A DNA stretch of 64,000 bases from Halomonas rhizosphaerae (GCF_030010555.1 NZ_JASCQP010000005.1:124001-188000); one strand, 5' to 3'. Positions 43,993 to 56,585 are shown, counted from the stretch's first letter. Made by a program: numbers and translations. Notes: a model not told the origin generated them from the letters alone.

Positions 43993-45452
43993 CAGAGGGT
44001 CTCCTCGGCAAGCGCGGGGCGACGCAGGTGCCAGTCGGTGGCCTGCTGGAACTGGTGGGCGACGTTGAGCAGTCGCGCCTCGGCGAAGTGGGTGCCCAGT
44101 ATCTGCAGGCCTACCGGGCGATGGCCCACGAAGCCGGCCGGCACGCTGATGCCGGGGATGCCCGCCAGGTTGATGGCGATGGTGTAGATGTCCTGCAGGT
44201 ACATCGAGACCGGGTCCTTCCTGGCGCCCAGGTCGAAGGCCGGGGTCGGCGAGGCAGGCCCCATCAGCACGTCGACCTCGTCGAAGGCGTCGAGGAAGTC
44301 CTGGCGGATCAGCCGGCGTACCTGCTGGGCCTTCTTGTAATAGGCATCGAAGAAGCCCTCGGAGAGGGTGTGGGTGCCCATCAGGATGCGTCGCTTGACC
44401 TCCTCGCCGAAGCCCTCGGCCCGCGAGCGCTTGTAGAGGTCGGTGAGGTCGGCGGGGGCGTCGCAGCGGTGGCCGAAGCGCACCCCGTCGTAGCGCGACA
44501 GGTTGGAGGAGGCCTCCGCCGGGGCGATGACGTAGTAGGCCGGGATGGCGTAGTGGGTGTGCGGCAGGCTGACCTCGCGCACCGTGGCGCCCAGCGACTC
44601 GTAGACGCGGATCGCCTCGCGTACGGCGCTCTCCACCGCGGGGTCGAGCCCCTCGCCGAAGTACTCCCGGGGCAGGCCGATCTTCAGTCCCGCCAGGGGG
44701 GCGTCGAGCTCCTCGGTGTAGTCGGGCACCCCGCGGGCCACACTGGTGGAGTCGCGCAGGTCATGGCCGGCGATGGCGCCGAGCAGGCGGGCGCAGTCCT
44801 CGGCGGTGCGCGCCATGGGGCCGGCCTGGTCGAGGCTCGAGGCGTAGGCGATGATGCCGTAGCGCGAGACCCGCCCATAAGTGGGCTTCAAGCCGGTGAT
44901 GCCGCAGAAGGCGGCCGGCTGGCGGATCGAGCCGCCGGTGTCGGTGCCCATGGCGGCGGGTACCAGGCCCGCGGCCACGGCGGCGGCGCTGCCGCCGGAG
45001 CTGCCGCCCGGCACGGCGTCCCGGTCCCAGGGGTTCTTCACCGGGCCGAAGAAGCTGTTCTCGTTGGAGGAGCCCATGGCGAACTCGTCCATGTTGGTCT
45101 TGCCCAGGCTCACGGTGCCGGCGGCCCTGAGCTTCTCGACCACGGTGGCGTCATAGGGGGCGATGAAGTTGTCGAGCATCCGTGAGCCGGCACTGGTCTT
45201 GACGCCCTCGGTGCAGAAGATGTCCTTGAGCGCCAGGGGCACGCCCGTCAGCGGGCCCGCGTCGCCGGCGGCGCGGGCGGCATCGGCCCGGTCGGCGGCG
45301 GCCAGGGCCTGCTCGGCGGTCACCGAAATGAAGCTGTTGAGGTCGCCGTCGAGGCGGTCGATGCGCGCGAGCAGTGCCTGGGTGAGCTCGCGGCTGGAGA
45401 ACTCGCCGGCGGCGAGGCCGGCGGCGAGTTCCGTCAGAGTCTTGTCATGCAT
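43992..45452 (-). CDS. gatA: Aspartyl/glutamyl-tRNA(Asn/Gln) amidotransferase subunit A
   Basis: The 486-aa amidase subunit of GatCAB, which frees ammonia from glutamine for transamidation. The amidase-signature triad is present: Lys76 ([10 protein letters not shown]), cis-Ser151 in [12 protein letters not shown] and nucleophile Ser175 in [14 protein letters not shown]. It lies 51 bp after gatC and overlaps gatB. Confidence 0.96.
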   Translation of the reverse strand: MHDKTLTELAAGLAAGEFSSRELTQALLARIDRLDGDLNSFISVTAEQALAAADRADAARAAGDAGPLTGVPLALKDIFCTEGVKTSAGSRMLDNFIAPYDATVVEKLRAAGTVSLGKTNMDEFAMGSSNENSFFGPVKNPWDRDAVPGGSSGGSAAAVAAGLVPAAMGTDTGGSIRQPAAFCGITGLKPTYGRVSRYGIIAYASSLDQAGPMARTAEDCARLLGAIAGHDLRDSTSVARGVPDYTEELDAPLAGLKIGLPREYFGEGLDPAVESAVREAIRVYESLGATVREVSLPHTHYAIPAYYVIAPAEASSNLSRYDGVRFGHRCDAPADLTDLYKRSRAEGFGEEVKRRILMGTHTLSEGFFDAYYKKAQQVRRLIRQDFLDAFDEVDVLMGPASPTPAFDLGARKDPVSMYLQDIYTIAINLAGIPGISVPAGFVGHRPVGLQILGTHFAEARLLNVAHQFQQATDWHLRRPALAEETL

Positions 45453-45503
45453 GGGCCCTGGGCTCCGTGATGGCTTGCCGGAAACGGATGGGAGTGGCGC
45501 GGG

Positions 45504-45791
45504 TCATTCGACGACCCGCGGGACCAGGTAGAGGCCCTGTTCCACCGCCGGGGCACAGCGCTGGAAGCGGTCGCGCTGGTCGGTCTCGGTGACCTCGTCG
45601 GCGCGCAGCCGCTGGGTGGTCTCCAGGGGGTGGGCCAGCGGGTCGACCCCCTCGGTGTCCAGGGTCTGGAGCTGGTCGACCATCGCCAGGATGCGTCCCA
45701 GGTCGTCCAGGTAGTGGGCGGCCTCGTCGTCGTCCAGGCCGAGCCGGGCCAGGTGGGCGGCCCTGAGAACGTCTGCGTGTTCAAGCGCCAT
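45504..45791 (-). CDS. gatC: Aspartyl/glutamyl-tRNA(Asn/Gln) amidotransferase subunit C
   Basis: The 95-aa small subunit that wraps GatA and GatB together. It starts [21 protein letters not shown] and contains [21 protein letters not shown], the typical GatC pattern. The longer frame up to 46034 overlaps mreB and is rejected. It is the first gene of gatCAB and diverges from mreBCD across about 180 bp. Confidence 0.94.
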   Translation of the reverse strand: MALEHADVLRAAHLARLGLDDDEAAHYLDDLGRILAMVDQLQTLDTEGVDPLAHPLETTQRLRADEVTETDQRDRFQRCAPAVEQGLYLVPRVVE

Positions 45792-45912
45792 GATTGGATG
45801 TCCTCGACAGGCAGTGGGGTCTGGGAAATGACCGCAGAAGGTACCACATCCGCCGCCTCGCTGGCAGGTCCGGGAATGCCGCGCGCCGCGGGACTTTGCT
45901 TGCTGCCGGTAG

Positions 45913-47010
<1,098 letters not shown>

Positions 47011-47026
47011 CTCGGGGGGACGCCCT

Positions 47027-47941
47027 ATCAAGCCGCTGTTCTCGCATGGACCGCTGCCGGGCTATCGCATGCTGCTGTGCGTGATCCTGGCCTCGGCGCT
47101 GATGTTCGCCGATACGCGCTTCACCCGCATGGAGCCCGTGCGGGCCCAGCTCTCCACCCTGGTGGCGCCCATCCAGTGGCTGGTCAGCCTGCCCAGTGAC
47201 GTCCTCAACTGGGCCTCGCTGGCACTCTCCGACCAGCGGGCCCTGGTGGACGAGAATCGTCGCCTGCGCGAGCAGATCCTGACGCTGTCCCACCGCGTGC
47301 AGCGAATGGCGAGCCTGACCGCCGAGAACGTGAGGCTGCGGGAACTGCTCGCGGCCACCCGCCAGCGTGACATGCCCTACATCACCGCCGAGCTGCTGTC
47401 GCTGGACCCCGATCCCTTCACCCACCAGATGGTGATCGACCGCGGTCGCCGGGATGGCGTCTACGTCGGCCAGCCGGTGCTGGATGCCTCGGGACTGGTC
47501 GGCCAGATCACCGCCACCTCGGCCTATTCCAGTCGGGTGCTGCTGCTGGCCGATGCGAGCCATGCCCTGCCGGTGCAGGTCAATCGCAACGGGTTGCGCT
47601 TCGTCCTCCAGGGGGCGGGCAGCTACGATGCCCTCAACGTCACGCATGTGCCCGACACGGCCGATATCCGCGAGGGCGACCTGCTGACCACCTCGGGGCT
47701 GGGCGGGCGCTTCCCGCCGGGCTACCCGGTGGCCAGGGTATCGGAGGTGGTCCACGACCCGGGCCAGCCCTTCGCCCGGGTCACCGCCGCGCCGGTGGCC
47801 CAGCTTCAGCGCTCGCGGCACTTCCTGCTGCTGTTTCCGCCCGACCCGCCCGCCGCGCCCCCCGAAGGCGAACTGGCTGCCCCGGCCCTCGAGGCGGCCC
47901 GTCGCATCGGCACGGCGGTGTCCGACGAGGAGACGCCCTGA
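47027..47941 (+). CDS. mreC: Rod-shape-determining protein MreC (apparent ATC start)
   Basis: A bitopic inner-membrane protein linking MreB to periplasmic wall enzymes. It has a short cytoplasmic start, one membrane span ([13 protein letters not shown]), a coiled coil (about [19 protein letters not shown]) and beta domains. The conserved family N-terminus [13 protein letters not shown] lies upstream of the first ATG (47069) and directly follows an ATC at 47027, with a GGGGGGA site 6 bases before it. No in-frame ATG, GTG or TTG exists there. I therefore place the start at ATC; a conservative start is 47069 (290 aa). Stop overlaps mreD. Confidence 0.88.
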   Translation: MKPLFSHGPLPGYRMLLCVILASALMFADTRFTRMEPVRAQLSTLVAPIQWLVSLPSDVLNWASLALSDQRALVDENRRLREQILTLSHRVQRMASLTAENVRLRELLAATRQRDMPYITAELLSLDPDPFTHQMVIDRGRRDGVYVGQPVLDASGLVGQITATSAYSSRVLLLADASHALPVQVNRNGLRFVLQGAGSYDALNVTHVPDTADIREGDLLTTSGLGGRFPPGYPVARVSEVVHDPGQPFARVTAAPVAQLQRSRHFLLLFPPDPPAAPPEGELAAPALEAARRIGTAVSDEETP

Positions 47942-48429
47942 TGGCCACATCCCCGCCTGCCAACTTGCTGTGGATCTGGGTGACCCTGCTGCTGGCCCTG
48001 TGCCTGCAGGTGATGCCGCTGGCCGATGGCTGGCAGGTGTGGCGTCCCGACTGGCTGGGCCTGATGTTGATCTACTGGTGCATGCGCGAGCCGCTGCGGG
48101 TCGGTGTCTTCCACGGCTTCGTGCTGGGCCTCCTGGTGGATCTCATCGAGGGTGCGCCGCTGGGACAGAATGCCCTGCTGCTGTCGCTGCTGGCCTTCCT
48201 CTGCGCCCTGGTCTATGCGCGCTTCCGGGCCTATTCGCTGGTCCAGCAGGCGGTGCTGATCTTCGTACTGCTGGGCATGGTCCAGCTGGCCGAGCAGTGG
48301 CTAAGAACCCTCTTCGGGCCCGCCTCGATGCACCTCTCCTTCCTGCTCTCCGCGCTGATCGGGGCGGTGCTCTGGCCCTGGCTGACCACCCTGTTCGAGG
48401 CGCTGGGACGCCGCCTCGCCCGCGACTGA
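47941..48429 (+). CDS. mreD: Rod-shape-determining protein MreD
   Basis: A 162-aa inner-membrane protein with about five hydrophobic segments ([20 protein letters not shown] first), working with MreC in the elongasome. [31 protein letters not shown] is the typical MreD region, split here between two membrane spans. ATG overlaps the mreC stop by one base (TGATG). Confidence 0.94.
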   Translation: MATSPPANLLWIWVTLLLALCLQVMPLADGWQVWRPDWLGLMLIYWCMREPLRVGVFHGFVLGLLVDLIEGAPLGQNALLLSLLAFLCALVYARFRAYSLVQQAVLIFVLLGMVQLAEQWLRTLFGPASMHLSFLLSALIGAVLWPWLTTLFEALGRRLARD

Positions 48430-48446
48430 CCCGCCCCGGAGCCGTC

Positions 48447-49052
48447 ATGACCCCTGATCCCGAGCTGTGCCTGGCCTCTGCCTCGCCACGCCGCCGCGAC
48501 CTGCTCGCCGCGATCGGCGTGGCGGTGGAGGTGCGTCCCGTGGATATCGACGAGACGCCGAGATCCGGCGAGGCGGCGCACGACTATGTGCTCCGCCTGG
48601 CCCGCGAGAAGGCGCTGGCCGGTGCCCGCTTATCCGCGCTCCCCGCCCTGGGATCGGATACCGCCGTGGTGTGTGATGGCGCGATCCTCGGCAAGCCGGC
48701 GGGGCACGAGCAGGCCGCGGCCATGCTGCGAGGGCTTTCCGGTCGTGCCCACGAGGTGCTCACCGGGGTAGCGGTCACGGGCCCCGCCGGGCTGCTGGCG
48801 GCCTGCGTGACCACCCGCGTCTTCCTGCGCCCGATCAGCGATGCGGAGCTTGCCGCCTACTGGGCCACCGGGGAACCGGCGGACAAGGCCGGCGGCTATG
48901 CCATCCAGGGCCTGGCGGCGGTGTTCGTCGAGCACATCGAGGGCAGCCACTCGGCGGTGGTGGGGCTGCCGCTCTTCGAGACCGCCGAGCTGCTGGCCCG
49001 GCAGGGCGTGCCGCTCTGGAACGGGGCGCTGCCGATCGGGCCTATGTCATAA
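48447..49052 (+). CDS. maf: Maf-like nucleoside triphosphate pyrophosphatase (YhdE type)
   Basis: A 201-aa Maf protein that hydrolyses dTTP/UTP and modified nucleotides, possibly limiting division or mutagenesis. The family signature [12 protein letters not shown] opens it; [28 protein letters not shown] and [21 protein letters not shown] are the conserved catalytic regions. ATG 48447 has a CGGAG site and follows mreD closely; longer frames lie inside mreD. Order mreD-maf-rng is conserved. Confidence 0.94.
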   Translation: MTPDPELCLASASPRRRDLLAAIGVAVEVRPVDIDETPRSGEAAHDYVLRLAREKALAGARLSALPALGSDTAVVCDGAILGKPAGHEQAAAMLRGLSGRAHEVLTGVAVTGPAGLLAACVTTRVFLRPISDAELAAYWATGEPADKAGGYAIQGLAAVFVEHIEGSHSAVVGLPLFETAELLARQGVPLWNGALPIGPMS

Positions 49053-49085
49053 TGGCCGCAGACTTTTCTGGACAAGGATTTCCGC

Positions 49086-50549
49086 ATGAGCGGTGAAGTA
49101 CTCATCAACCTGACGCCGATGGAAACCCGTGTCGCCGTGGTGGAGAACGGCGTGCTGCAGGAGGCCTTCATCGAGCGGGCCCGGCGCCGCGGCATCGTCG
49201 GCAACATCTACAAGGGCAAGGTGGTACGCGTGCTGCCGGGCATGCAGGCCGCCTTCGTCGACATCGGCCTCGACCGCGCCGCCTTCATCCACGCCCACGA
49301 GGTGATGCCCCCCGGTACCCCGGCCGACGAGCAGGTCTCCATCGCCCAGCTGCTCCACGAGGGCCAGGCCCTGGTGGTGCAGGTGACCAAGGACCCGATC
49401 GGTTCCAAGGGGGCGCGGCTGACCACCCACCTCTCGGTGCCCTCGCGCTACCTGGTCTACATGCCCGATTCTCCCCACCACGGGGTCTCACAGCGCATCG
49501 AGGACGAGATGGAGCGCGAGCGGCTGCGCGGTCTGGTCGAGGCGGCCGGTGCCGACCAGCAGCTGGAGGTGACCGGCGGCTTCATCGTGCGCACCGCCGC
49601 CGAGGGCGTCGGCGTCGAGGAGCTCGCCGCCGACATGCACTTCCTGCTGCGCCTGTGGCGGCGGGTCAGCGAGCGCAAGGTGACCGCGCCGGCCCCCAGC
49701 GTGGTCTACGACGACCTGCCGCTGTTCATGCGCACCCTGCGTGACGTGATGCGCGACGACATCGAGAAGGTGCGCATCGACTCCCGGGAAAACTACGTGA
49801 AGTTGATCGAGTTTGCCCAGGAGTTCATGCCCGCGGCGGTGGAGCGCATCGAGCACTATGCCGGCGAGCGGCCGATCTTCGATCTGTTCAGCGTCGAGGA
49901 CGAGATCCAGAAGGCGCTGGGGCGCAAGGTACAGCTCAAGTCGGGCGGGTATCTCGTTATCGATCCCACCGAGGCGATGACCACCATCGACGTCAACACC
50001 GGCGGCTACGTGGGCCATCGAAACCTCGAGGAGACGATCTTCAAGACCAACCTCGAGGCCGCCACCGCCATCGCCCGCCAGCTGCGGCTGCGCAACCTCG
50101 GCGGCATCATCATCATCGACTTCATCGACATGGACGACCCGGAGCACCAGCGCCAGGTGCTGCGCATGCTCGAGAAGTCGCTGGAACGCGATCACGCCAA
50201 GACCAAGTGCACCGGCGTCACCGAACTGGGCCTCGTCCAGCTGACCCGCAAGCGCACCCGGGAGAGCCTGGAACAGACGCTGTGCGAGCCCTGTCCGACC
50301 TGCGCGGGGCGCGGCACCCTCAAGACCCCGGAATCGGTCTGCTACGAGATCTTCCGCGAGATCCTGCGCGAGGACCGGGCCTACAGCGCCGAGACCTATG
50401 CCGTGCTGGCCTCCCAGGCGGTGGTGGATCGCCTGCTCGACGAGGAGTCCGCCGCGGTGGCCGACCTGGAGGAGTTCATCGGCAAGCCGATACGCTTCCA
50501 GGTGGAGACCCACTACTCCCAGGAGCAGTACGACATCGTGCTGATGTGA
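49086..50549 (+). CDS. rng: Ribonuclease G
   Basis: A 487-aa endoribonuclease of the RNase E/G family that trims 16S rRNA 5' ends and degrades mRNAs. It has an S1 domain around residues 38-120 (GNIYKGKVVRVLPGMQAAFVDIG), the catalytic Asp pair in TIDVNTGG and IIIIDFIDMDD, and the zinc-link CEPCPTCAGRG with Cys at 400, 403 and 406. It lacks RNase E's long C-terminal scaffold, so it is RNase G. yhdP starts 4 bases after its stop. Confidence 0.96.
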   Translation: MSGEVLINLTPMETRVAVVENGVLQEAFIERARRRGIVGNIYKGKVVRVLPGMQAAFVDIGLDRAAFIHAHEVMPPGTPADEQVSIAQLLHEGQALVVQVTKDPIGSKGARLTTHLSVPSRYLVYMPDSPHHGVSQRIEDEMERERLRGLVEAAGADQQLEVTGGFIVRTAAEGVGVEELAADMHFLLRLWRRVSERKVTAPAPSVVYDDLPLFMRTLRDVMRDDIEKVRIDSRENYVKLIEFAQEFMPAAVERIEHYAGERPIFDLFSVEDEIQKALGRKVQLKSGGYLVIDPTEAMTTIDVNTGGYVGHRNLEETIFKTNLEAATAIARQLRLRNLGGIIIIDFIDMDDPEHQRQVLRMLEKSLERDHAKTKCTGVTELGLVQLTRKRTRESLEQTLCEPCPTCAGRGTLKTPESVCYEIFREILREDRAYSAETYAVLASQAVVDRLLDEESAAVADLEEFIGKPIRFQVETHYSQEQYDIVLM

Positions 50550-50553
50550 GCCC

Positions 50554-53500
50554 ATGTCCCTGACCCGCCTCGTCGCTCGCTGGCTATTGACCCTGGTGGC
50601 GCTGTTGCTGGCGCTGCTGGCGGTGCTGGTCCTGGTGCTGCGCCTGCTGCCGGTGCTGCTCGAGACGCAGGCCCCGCGACTGGAGCGCATGCTCTCAGCG
50701 CGCTTCAATGCGGTGGTGGAGCTGGACGAGCTGACGGCCGGCCTGCAGCGCTATGACCCGCACCTGGCGATCGACGGCCTGCAGATCCGCTCCCGGGAAG
50801 GGCTGGGACATGTCCCGCTGCTCGAGGTGGAGCAGGCACAGCTGCACCTGGACAGCCTCGGCAGCCTGGCCGCCGGCGTGCCCCTGGTGGCCGATGCCCG
50901 GGTGCAGGGCGTGACCGTGCACCTCTACCAGGACCAGGCCGGACGCTGGCACTGGCCGGCCCCCGCGGAGCTTCCCCCCGAACTGGTCCCCGAGACCACC
51001 TTCGACCTCGAGCGCCTCGACTTCTGGGTCGGCATGCTGCTGCGCCAGAGCGCCTGGGTCGAGGAGGTCAGCCTGGTGCTGCATGGGCGCAAGGAGCGTG
51101 CCGTGCTCAAGGCGCCCCGATTGGTGATGACGGGGGATGCGCGCCGTACCCACCTGGAGGGCGAGGTGCTGGTGGAGGGGCAGCGGGAGCAGGCCATCCG
51201 GGCGGTGATGGAACTGGTCCCCGGGCCGTCCGGGCTGCGCGACTTCAGCGCGGCCCTGCAGGCCGAGATGCGGCTCGACAGCCTGCTGGGGCTGTCCGAG
51301 GTGCTGGGTTATGGCGATGCCCTGCGCCTGGAGGCCGCTAGCGGCGAGGCGCGTCTCTGGGGCCGCTGGCATGCCGGCCGCCTGGCCGACCTGCGCCTCG
51401 ACGTCGATGCCCCCCTGCTGGCGCTGGCCCAGCCCGAGTCTACCGACGACGAGGCGTCATCCCCTGCCATCGTGCTCAATCGGGTGTCGGCCCGGGGCCA
51501 GTGGCTGCGCGAGGCGTCGGGCTGGCAGGCCTGGCTCGAGGGCGATGCGCGCAGTGCCGACTGGGCCCGTCCCGAGGGAAATGGTGACGCAGCGGCCACG
51601 GGGCCGGCCGTGCCTCGCTACTGGCATGCCCGCAGCCGTGACGATGGCTGGTGGCTCAACACCAGCGAGTTCGACCTCGGCGCCCTGGCCGCCTGGCGCG
51701 ATCGGCTGCCGCTGCCCGAGGCCCTGGCACGGGTGATCGACAGCCTGGACCCGCGCGGACGGGTCAGCGGCCTGGGACTGGGCCGGGAGGGCGGCGATTG
51801 GGTCGCTCGGGCGTCTGCCAGCGAGGTGGCGGTGTCCCCCTGGCAGCAAGCTCCCGGGGGCGGCCCCCTGGATGTCTGGGTGACCTCGCGGGACCTCAGG
51901 GGCCACGTCGAGTTCGCCGGGCGCGACAGCCAGCTGCACTTTCCGCGAGTGTTCGGCCCACCGCTGGCACTCTCCCGCGCCAGCGGCGTGATCGACTGGG
52001 CCTACGATGGCCCGCGCAGCTTCGTCAGCGGGCGCGAGCTCGAGGTCGACTGGAACGGGGCCCGGGTAGAGGGAGGCTTCGGGCTCTCGGTGGGGGGTGG
52101 CCAGCGCGGCGGCTTCGGTCTCCAGCTCGACCTGCACGACGTGGACGCCATCGAGACCCCCCTGGTCGATTGGCTGCCGGTGGGCGTGCTGGGGCCGGAG
52201 CTCACCGACTGGCTGGTCGACGGGGTCGCCGGCCGGGTGCCCGAAGGCTCGCTGCGCCTCCATGTGCCCCTGAGTCGTGAGGGCGTGAAGGTCGAGCCGG
52301 TCCTGCAACTGGCCCTGGAGGTGGAGGAGGGGCGCCTCTCCTTCGCGCCCGGCTGGCCGGCCATCGAGGGGGTCGGCGGTCGGCTGCGGATGGCCGACGG
52401 GACCCTGACAGCGGAAGTGGACCGCGCCGAGAGCCTGGGGGTCGAGGCGCGCGGCGGCGAGGTCCGCCTGGCGGACGAGCGGCTCGAGGTGAGCGGCGGG
52501 CTCGAGGCCTCCGCCGAGGCGCTGCGACGCTACCTGCTGGCGCTGCCCGTCGAGGGCATGGCGGCGGTGGAGGACTGGCAAGGCGAGGGCCGGGCGTCCG
52601 GTACCCTGGACCTGGCCCTGACCCTGGGCGAGCCCGGCTCCCTGGAACTGGACATCGCCACCGAGGCGGACTTTGCCAGGCTGGTCCATGACCCCCTGGA
52701 GCTGACGTTCCGTGACCTCCAGGGGCCCCTCGCCTGGCATCAGCGCGGCGAGGAGGGCGGCCTGGAGGGGCGCCTGGCCGGGCGGCTGCTGGGCGGGCCC
52801 GTGAGCAGCGATATCGACACCCTGGCCGGCGGGCTCGACCTGGCCGGCACGGCCGAGGCCCAGGCCATCGCCGAGTGGAGCGGCATGTCGGGCCTCGGCG
52901 GCCTGATCGAGGGTCAGCTGCCCTGGCAGGGCCGCCTGGCGATCGGCGACGAGGGCGCCTCGCTGCGCCTCGACAGTGGCCTGGAGGGGCTGGCCATCGC
53001 CCTGCCGGACCCGCTGGGCAAGCGCCGCGAGGCACGCCTGCCCCTGCGGCTGACCTTCGACCTGACCGGGGGGCGCCTGGATGGCCGCCTGGGCGACCGG
53101 CTGGGCCTGCGCTGGCGCGAGCTCGACGATGGCGCCTCCGGGCAAGGGCAGGCATGGCTGGGGCGGCAGCCGGACGCCTGGCCCCGGGGGCCCGGCTGGC
53201 GCGTCGAGGCCTACCAGCCGCGCCTGCCGGTGGCCGACTGGGCCCGGGCCCTGTCGCCGCTGGTCGCCCGGGGCGGCCGCGGTCAGGGAGATAATGCCGC
53301 CCCGGCAGTCCTCTCGTCGCTGGTCTTCGAGACCGATTGCCTGCAAGTGCAGTCACGCTGCCTGGGGTCGCTGGTCGTGGAGGGCGGTGCGCGCAGCGGG
53401 GGCTGGGAGCTGGACCTTGCCGGTAGCCTGGCCACCGGCCACTTGTCGTATCGACCCGCCCTCGAAGCCCCCCTGGATATCGTGCTGGAGCGCTTGTCGC

Positions 53501-54408
53501 TGGACGCCCTGGTGCCGCCGGACAGCGGCAGTGGCCAGCTGCTGGACGAACTCGATGTGCCGCCCGAGGCGACCCCCCTGCCGGAGGGCCTGGAGGCCGT
53601 GCCCGACGGGCGGCTGCGGGTCGCCGAGATCGCCTGGCAGGGTCAGCGCCTCGGCCCCTTCAACGGACGCTGGCGGTCGGCGGCCGACCGGCTGGTGGTC
53701 GATCCCCTGGGCCTGACGCTGGGGGAGATCAGCGCCCATGGCAACCTGGTGTGGGAGGCGAGCGGGGCCGGGGACAGCCTGACCCGGGCGCGGCTCGACC
53801 TGGACGGCCGGGACCTCGGCACTGCCCTGGCGGTGCTGGGCCAGCCGGTCGCCGTGCGCAGCGCCGAGACCCGGGTGACGAGCCAACTGGCCTGGCCGGG
53901 GGCCCCCTGGCAGTTTGCCCTGGCACGCTCCCGCGGCAGTCTCGAGATGGCGCTTCGCGATGGGCGTTTCGTCAACATCGAGTCGCCCTCCGCGCGGGTC
54001 GTCGGCCTGCTCAACGTCGACAACCTGCTGCGCCGGCTGAGGCTCGACTTCTCCGATGTCACCGGCCAGGGAACCGCCTTCGATCGTGTCACCGGTGCCG
54101 CTACCCTGTATGGTGGAGTGCTGGAAACCCGCGGTCCGGTGGAGATCGAGGGGCCGGCGACCCGCTTCACCCTGGACGGCAGCGTCGACCTGGCGCGTCG
54201 GGAACTCGACCAGCGCCTGGCCGTCACAGTGCCGGTGAGCAGCAATCTCCCGCTGGCGGCGGTACTGGCCGGCGCCCCGGTGGTCGGCGGTGCCCTGTTC
54301 CTCGCCGACAAGCTGTTCGGAGAAGCCATCGACCGCGTGACCCGAATCCACTACCGCGTGCAGGGCCCCTGGACCTCACCGCGGATCTCTCTGGAAAGTG
54401 CCGAATGA
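50554..54408 (+). CDS. yhdP: YhdP, AsmA-like inter-membrane lipid transport protein
   Basis: A 1284-aa protein (E. coli 1266) anchored by one N-terminal membrane span ([19 protein letters not shown]) with a long repeating beta periplasmic part. The C-terminus, with [23 protein letters not shown] and [20 protein letters not shown] strands, matches the AsmA-like end. YhdP, with TamB and YdbH, moves phospholipids to the outer membrane. Position between rng and tldD is conserved. The stop overlaps the tldD start (ATGA). Confidence 0.92.
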   Translation: MSLTRLVARWLLTLVALLLALLAVLVLVLRLLPVLLETQAPRLERMLSARFNAVVELDELTAGLQRYDPHLAIDGLQIRSREGLGHVPLLEVEQAQLHLDSLGSLAAGVPLVADARVQGVTVHLYQDQAGRWHWPAPAELPPELVPETTFDLERLDFWVGMLLRQSAWVEEVSLVLHGRKERAVLKAPRLVMTGDARRTHLEGEVLVEGQREQAIRAVMELVPGPSGLRDFSAALQAEMRLDSLLGLSEVLGYGDALRLEAASGEARLWGRWHAGRLADLRLDVDAPLLALAQPESTDDEASSPAIVLNRVSARGQWLREASGWQAWLEGDARSADWARPEGNGDAAATGPAVPRYWHARSRDDGWWLNTSEFDLGALAAWRDRLPLPEALARVIDSLDPRGRVSGLGLGREGGDWVARASASEVAVSPWQQAPGGGPLDVWVTSRDLRGHVEFAGRDSQLHFPRVFGPPLALSRASGVIDWAYDGPRSFVSGRELEVDWNGARVEGGFGLSVGGGQRGGFGLQLDLHDVDAIETPLVDWLPVGVLGPELTDWLVDGVAGRVPEGSLRLHVPLSREGVKVEPVLQLALEVEEGRLSFAPGWPAIEGVGGRLRMADGTLTAEVDRAESLGVEARGGEVRLADERLEVSGGLEASAEALRRYLLALPVEGMAAVEDWQGEGRASGTLDLALTLGEPGSLELDIATEADFARLVHDPLELTFRDLQGPLAWHQRGEEGGLEGRLAGRLLGGPVSSDIDTLAGGLDLAGTAEAQAIAEWSGMSGLGGLIEGQLPWQGRLAIGDEGASLRLDSGLEGLAIALPDPLGKRREARLPLRLTFDLTGGRLDGRLGDRLGLRWRELDDGASGQGQAWLGRQPDAWPRGPGWRVEAYQPRLPVADWARALSPLVARGGRGQGDNAAPAVLSSLVFETDCLQVQSRCLGSLVVEGGARSGGWELDLAGSLATGHLSYRPALEAPLDIVLERLSLDALVPPDSGSGQLLDELDVPPEATPLPEGLEAVPDGRLRVAEIAWQGQRLGPFNGRWRSAADRLVVDPLGLTLGEISAHGNLVWEASGAGDSLTRARLDLDGRDLGTALAVLGQPVAVRSAETRVTSQLAWPGAPWQFALARSRGSLEMALRDGRFVNIESPSARVVGLLNVDNLLRRLRLDFSDVTGQGTAFDRVTGAATLYGGVLETRGPVEIEGPATRFTLDGSVDLARRELDQRLAVTVPVSSNLPLAAVLAGAPVVGGALFLADKLFGEAIDRVTRIHYRVQGPWTSPRISLESAE

Positions 54409-55859
54409 CATCACAGACTCACGCCATGCTCGACGAGGCCAGCGCTGTCCTGCTGACGCCCGGCGGCCTCGACCTCGCGGCCCTGGATGACGGGCTCGGC
54501 CACGCCATGGGCCCGGGCATCGACTATGCCGACCTCTATTTCCAGCGCAGCTGGCACGAGGGCTGGGTGCTCGAGGACGGCGAGGTCAAGGAAGCCAGCT
54601 ACAACATCGACGGTGGCGTCGGGGTGCGCGCCCTGGCCGGCGAGAAGACCGGCTTTGCCTACTCCAACCAGATCACCGCCGATGCCCTGGCCGAGACCGG
54701 ACGCACCGCCGCCGGCATCGTGCGCCGCGGCGAGCGGCTGGCGGTGGCGCCGGGCGTGGCCATGGCCAGCCAGGCCCGCTATGCTGGCGTCGACCCGCTC
54801 ACCGGCCTCTCTGCCGAGGATAAGATCGCCATGCTCAAGCTCGCCGACCGGGTGGCCCGGGCGGCGGACCCCTCGGTATCCCAGGTGAGCGCCTCGCTCA
54901 CGGGGGTCCACGAGGTCGTGCTGGTGCGTGCCAGCGACGGCACCCTGGCGGCGGACATCCGCCCGCTGGTGCGCTTCAACGTCAGCGTGATCGCGGTGCG
55001 CAACGGGCGCCGCGAGCGGGGCAGCGCCGGCGGTGGCGGCCGCTTCGCGATGGTGCGGCTGCGCGACGAGAACGTCGCCGAGCGCTATGCCAGGGAAGCG
55101 GTGAGGCAGGCACTGGTCAACCTGGAGGCCGTCGAGGCGCCGGCCGGCCAGATGCCGGTGGTACTGGCCCCGGGCTGGCCGGGCATCCTGCTCCACGAGG
55201 CGGTGGGCCATGGGTTGGAGGGTGACTTCAATCGCAAGGGCAGCTCGGCCTTCGCCGGGCGAATCGGCCAGCAGGTCGCCTCGCGCGGCGTCACCGTGGT
55301 CGACGATGCCACCCTGGTCGACCGGCGCGGCTCGCTCTCCGTCGACGACGAAGGGACCCCGGGCCAGAGCACCACCCTGATCGAGGACGGCATCCTGACC
55401 GGCTACATGCAGGACAAGCTCAATGCCCGGCTGATGGGCATGGCGCCGACCGGCAACGCACGGCGCGAGTCCTTCGCCCACCTGCCGATGCCGCGCATGA
55501 CCAACACCTACATGCGCGCCGGCAGCGACGCCCCCGCGGATATCCTGAAGAGCGTGTCGCGGGGCCTCTATGCGGTGAGCTTCGGCGGCGGCCAGGTGGA
55601 CATCACCTCCGGCAAGTTTGTCTTCTCGGCCAGCGAAGCCTACCTGATCGAGGACGGCAGGATCACCGCGCCGGTGAAGGGGGCGACCCTGATCGGCAAC
55701 GGCCCCGAGGCCATGGGCCGAGTCTCGATGATCGGCCACGACATGGAACTCGACACCGGTATCGGCGTCTGCGGCAAGGAGGGGCAGGGCGTGCCGGTGG
55801 GCGTGGGCCAGCCCACGCTGAAGCTCGACGAGCTGACCGTGGGCGGCACCCAGTCATAA
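54405..55859 (+). CDS. tldD: Metalloprotease TldD
   Basis: A 484-aa subunit of the TldD/TldE (PmbA) protease that degrades unfolded peptides and processes microcins in some bacteria. The zinc motif [11 protein letters not shown] begins at His264. [18 protein letters not shown] and [21 protein letters not shown] are also characteristic. ATG 54405 overlaps the yhdP stop; the longer frame from 53751 lies within yhdP. Its partner pmbA lies 0.7 kb downstream, separated by yjgA. Confidence 0.96.
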   Translation: MTSQTHAMLDEASAVLLTPGGLDLAALDDGLGHAMGPGIDYADLYFQRSWHEGWVLEDGEVKEASYNIDGGVGVRALAGEKTGFAYSNQITADALAETGRTAAGIVRRGERLAVAPGVAMASQARYAGVDPLTGLSAEDKIAMLKLADRVARAADPSVSQVSASLTGVHEVVLVRASDGTLAADIRPLVRFNVSVIAVRNGRRERGSAGGGGRFAMVRLRDENVAERYAREAVRQALVNLEAVEAPAGQMPVVLAPGWPGILLHEAVGHGLEGDFNRKGSSAFAGRIGQQVASRGVTVVDDATLVDRRGSLSVDDEGTPGQSTTLIEDGILTGYMQDKLNARLMGMAPTGNARRESFAHLPMPRMTNTYMRAGSDAPADILKSVSRGLYAVSFGGGQVDITSGKFVFSASEAYLIEDGRITAPVKGATLIGNGPEAMGRVSMIGHDMELDTGIGVCGKEGQGVPVGVGQPTLKLDELTVGGTQS

Positions 55860-55865
55860 GCGGGA

Positions 55866-55958
55866 AGCTTGAAGCCGGAAGCTGGAAGGTTCCAGAGCCG
55901 TCAAGGCTCGGTATCTGCCGGCTTCCAGCCGCAAGCAGCGCTCTTCCGGCTTCCGGCT
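55866..55958. repeat. REP-like palindromic element between tldD and yjgA
   Basis: Between these convergent genes, GCCGGAAGCTGGAAG (55874-55888) pairs with CTTCCGGCTTCCGGC (55943-55957), 14 of 15 positions. A further GCTTCCAGCCGCAAGC inside can also pair with the left arm. The GAAGC/GCTTC pattern is typical of dispersed intergenic repeats in halomonads. It might also act as a bidirectional terminator. Confidence 0.55.
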
Positions 55959-56465
55959 CTAGAGGCCCGCGGTGTCGCGGATCAGCCGGAACAGCCGGCG
56001 GGCGTTGGTTGGCGGTTTCCCCTGGTCCCGCTCGCGGCGGGCATTGCGGATCAGCTGGCGCAGGGCCTGGCGGTCGACCGCGGGAAACTCGCTGACGAAG
56101 GCCTCCACGGCCTCGTCGCCTTCGGCGACCAGCCGGTCGCGCCACGCCTCCAGGCGGTGGAAGGCATGGTCACGACGCAGCGTCTCGTTCTCGATCTCGT
56201 CGAACACCGCCTGGATGCCGTCGAGGTCCTCGCCGCGCATCAGCTTGCCGACGTACTGCATGTGGCGCCGGCGGGCCTCGCGGGCCTTGATGCGCCCCGT
56301 CTCCTCGATGGCTCGCAGCAGGTCGTCGGAGAGCGGGAAGCGGGCGCGCTGGGCATCGCTCATGGCGATGATCTGTTCGCCGAGCTGCTGCAGGGCCTGC
56401 ATCTCGCGCTTGAGCTGGGACTTGCTGGGCCGCTCGTCGGCCGGGGAGAGGTCATCCTGGGTCAT
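55959..56465 (-). CDS. yjgA: Ribosome-associated protein YjgA/DarP (DUF615)
   Basis: A 168-aa helical protein involved in late 50S subunit assembly. The family pattern SKSQLKREMQALQQLGEQI, LREAIRETGRIK-like segment (LLRAIEETGRIKAREARRRH) and MQYVGKLMR are present, with PPTNARRLFRLIRD at the C-terminus. It is transcribed opposite to tldD and pmbA and lies between them, as in many gammaproteobacteria. Confidence 0.94.
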   Translation of the reverse strand: MTQDDLSPADERPSKSQLKREMQALQQLGEQIIAMSDAQRARFPLSDDLLRAIEETGRIKAREARRRHMQYVGKLMRGEDLDGIQAVFDEIENETLRRDHAFHRLEAWRDRLVAEGDEAVEAFVSEFPAVDRQALRQLIRNARRERDQGKPPTNARRLFRLIRDTAGL

Positions 56466-56585
56466 GCTGGTTCCACGTCAGTCGGGATCGAATTGCGCAC
56501 CAGTATATCAGCCCGCGGCACGGGGCTGGACAATGCACCATCGACAGGGCCGGCCCGATGGCCGGCCGAGTGAGGAGAGACGTTC

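Noticed and set aside
51457..53346. Minus-strand open frame of 629 codons within yhdP
   Set aside because: Antisense shadow in GC-rich sequence with Pro/Gln/Ala-rich translation lacking any recognisable motif.
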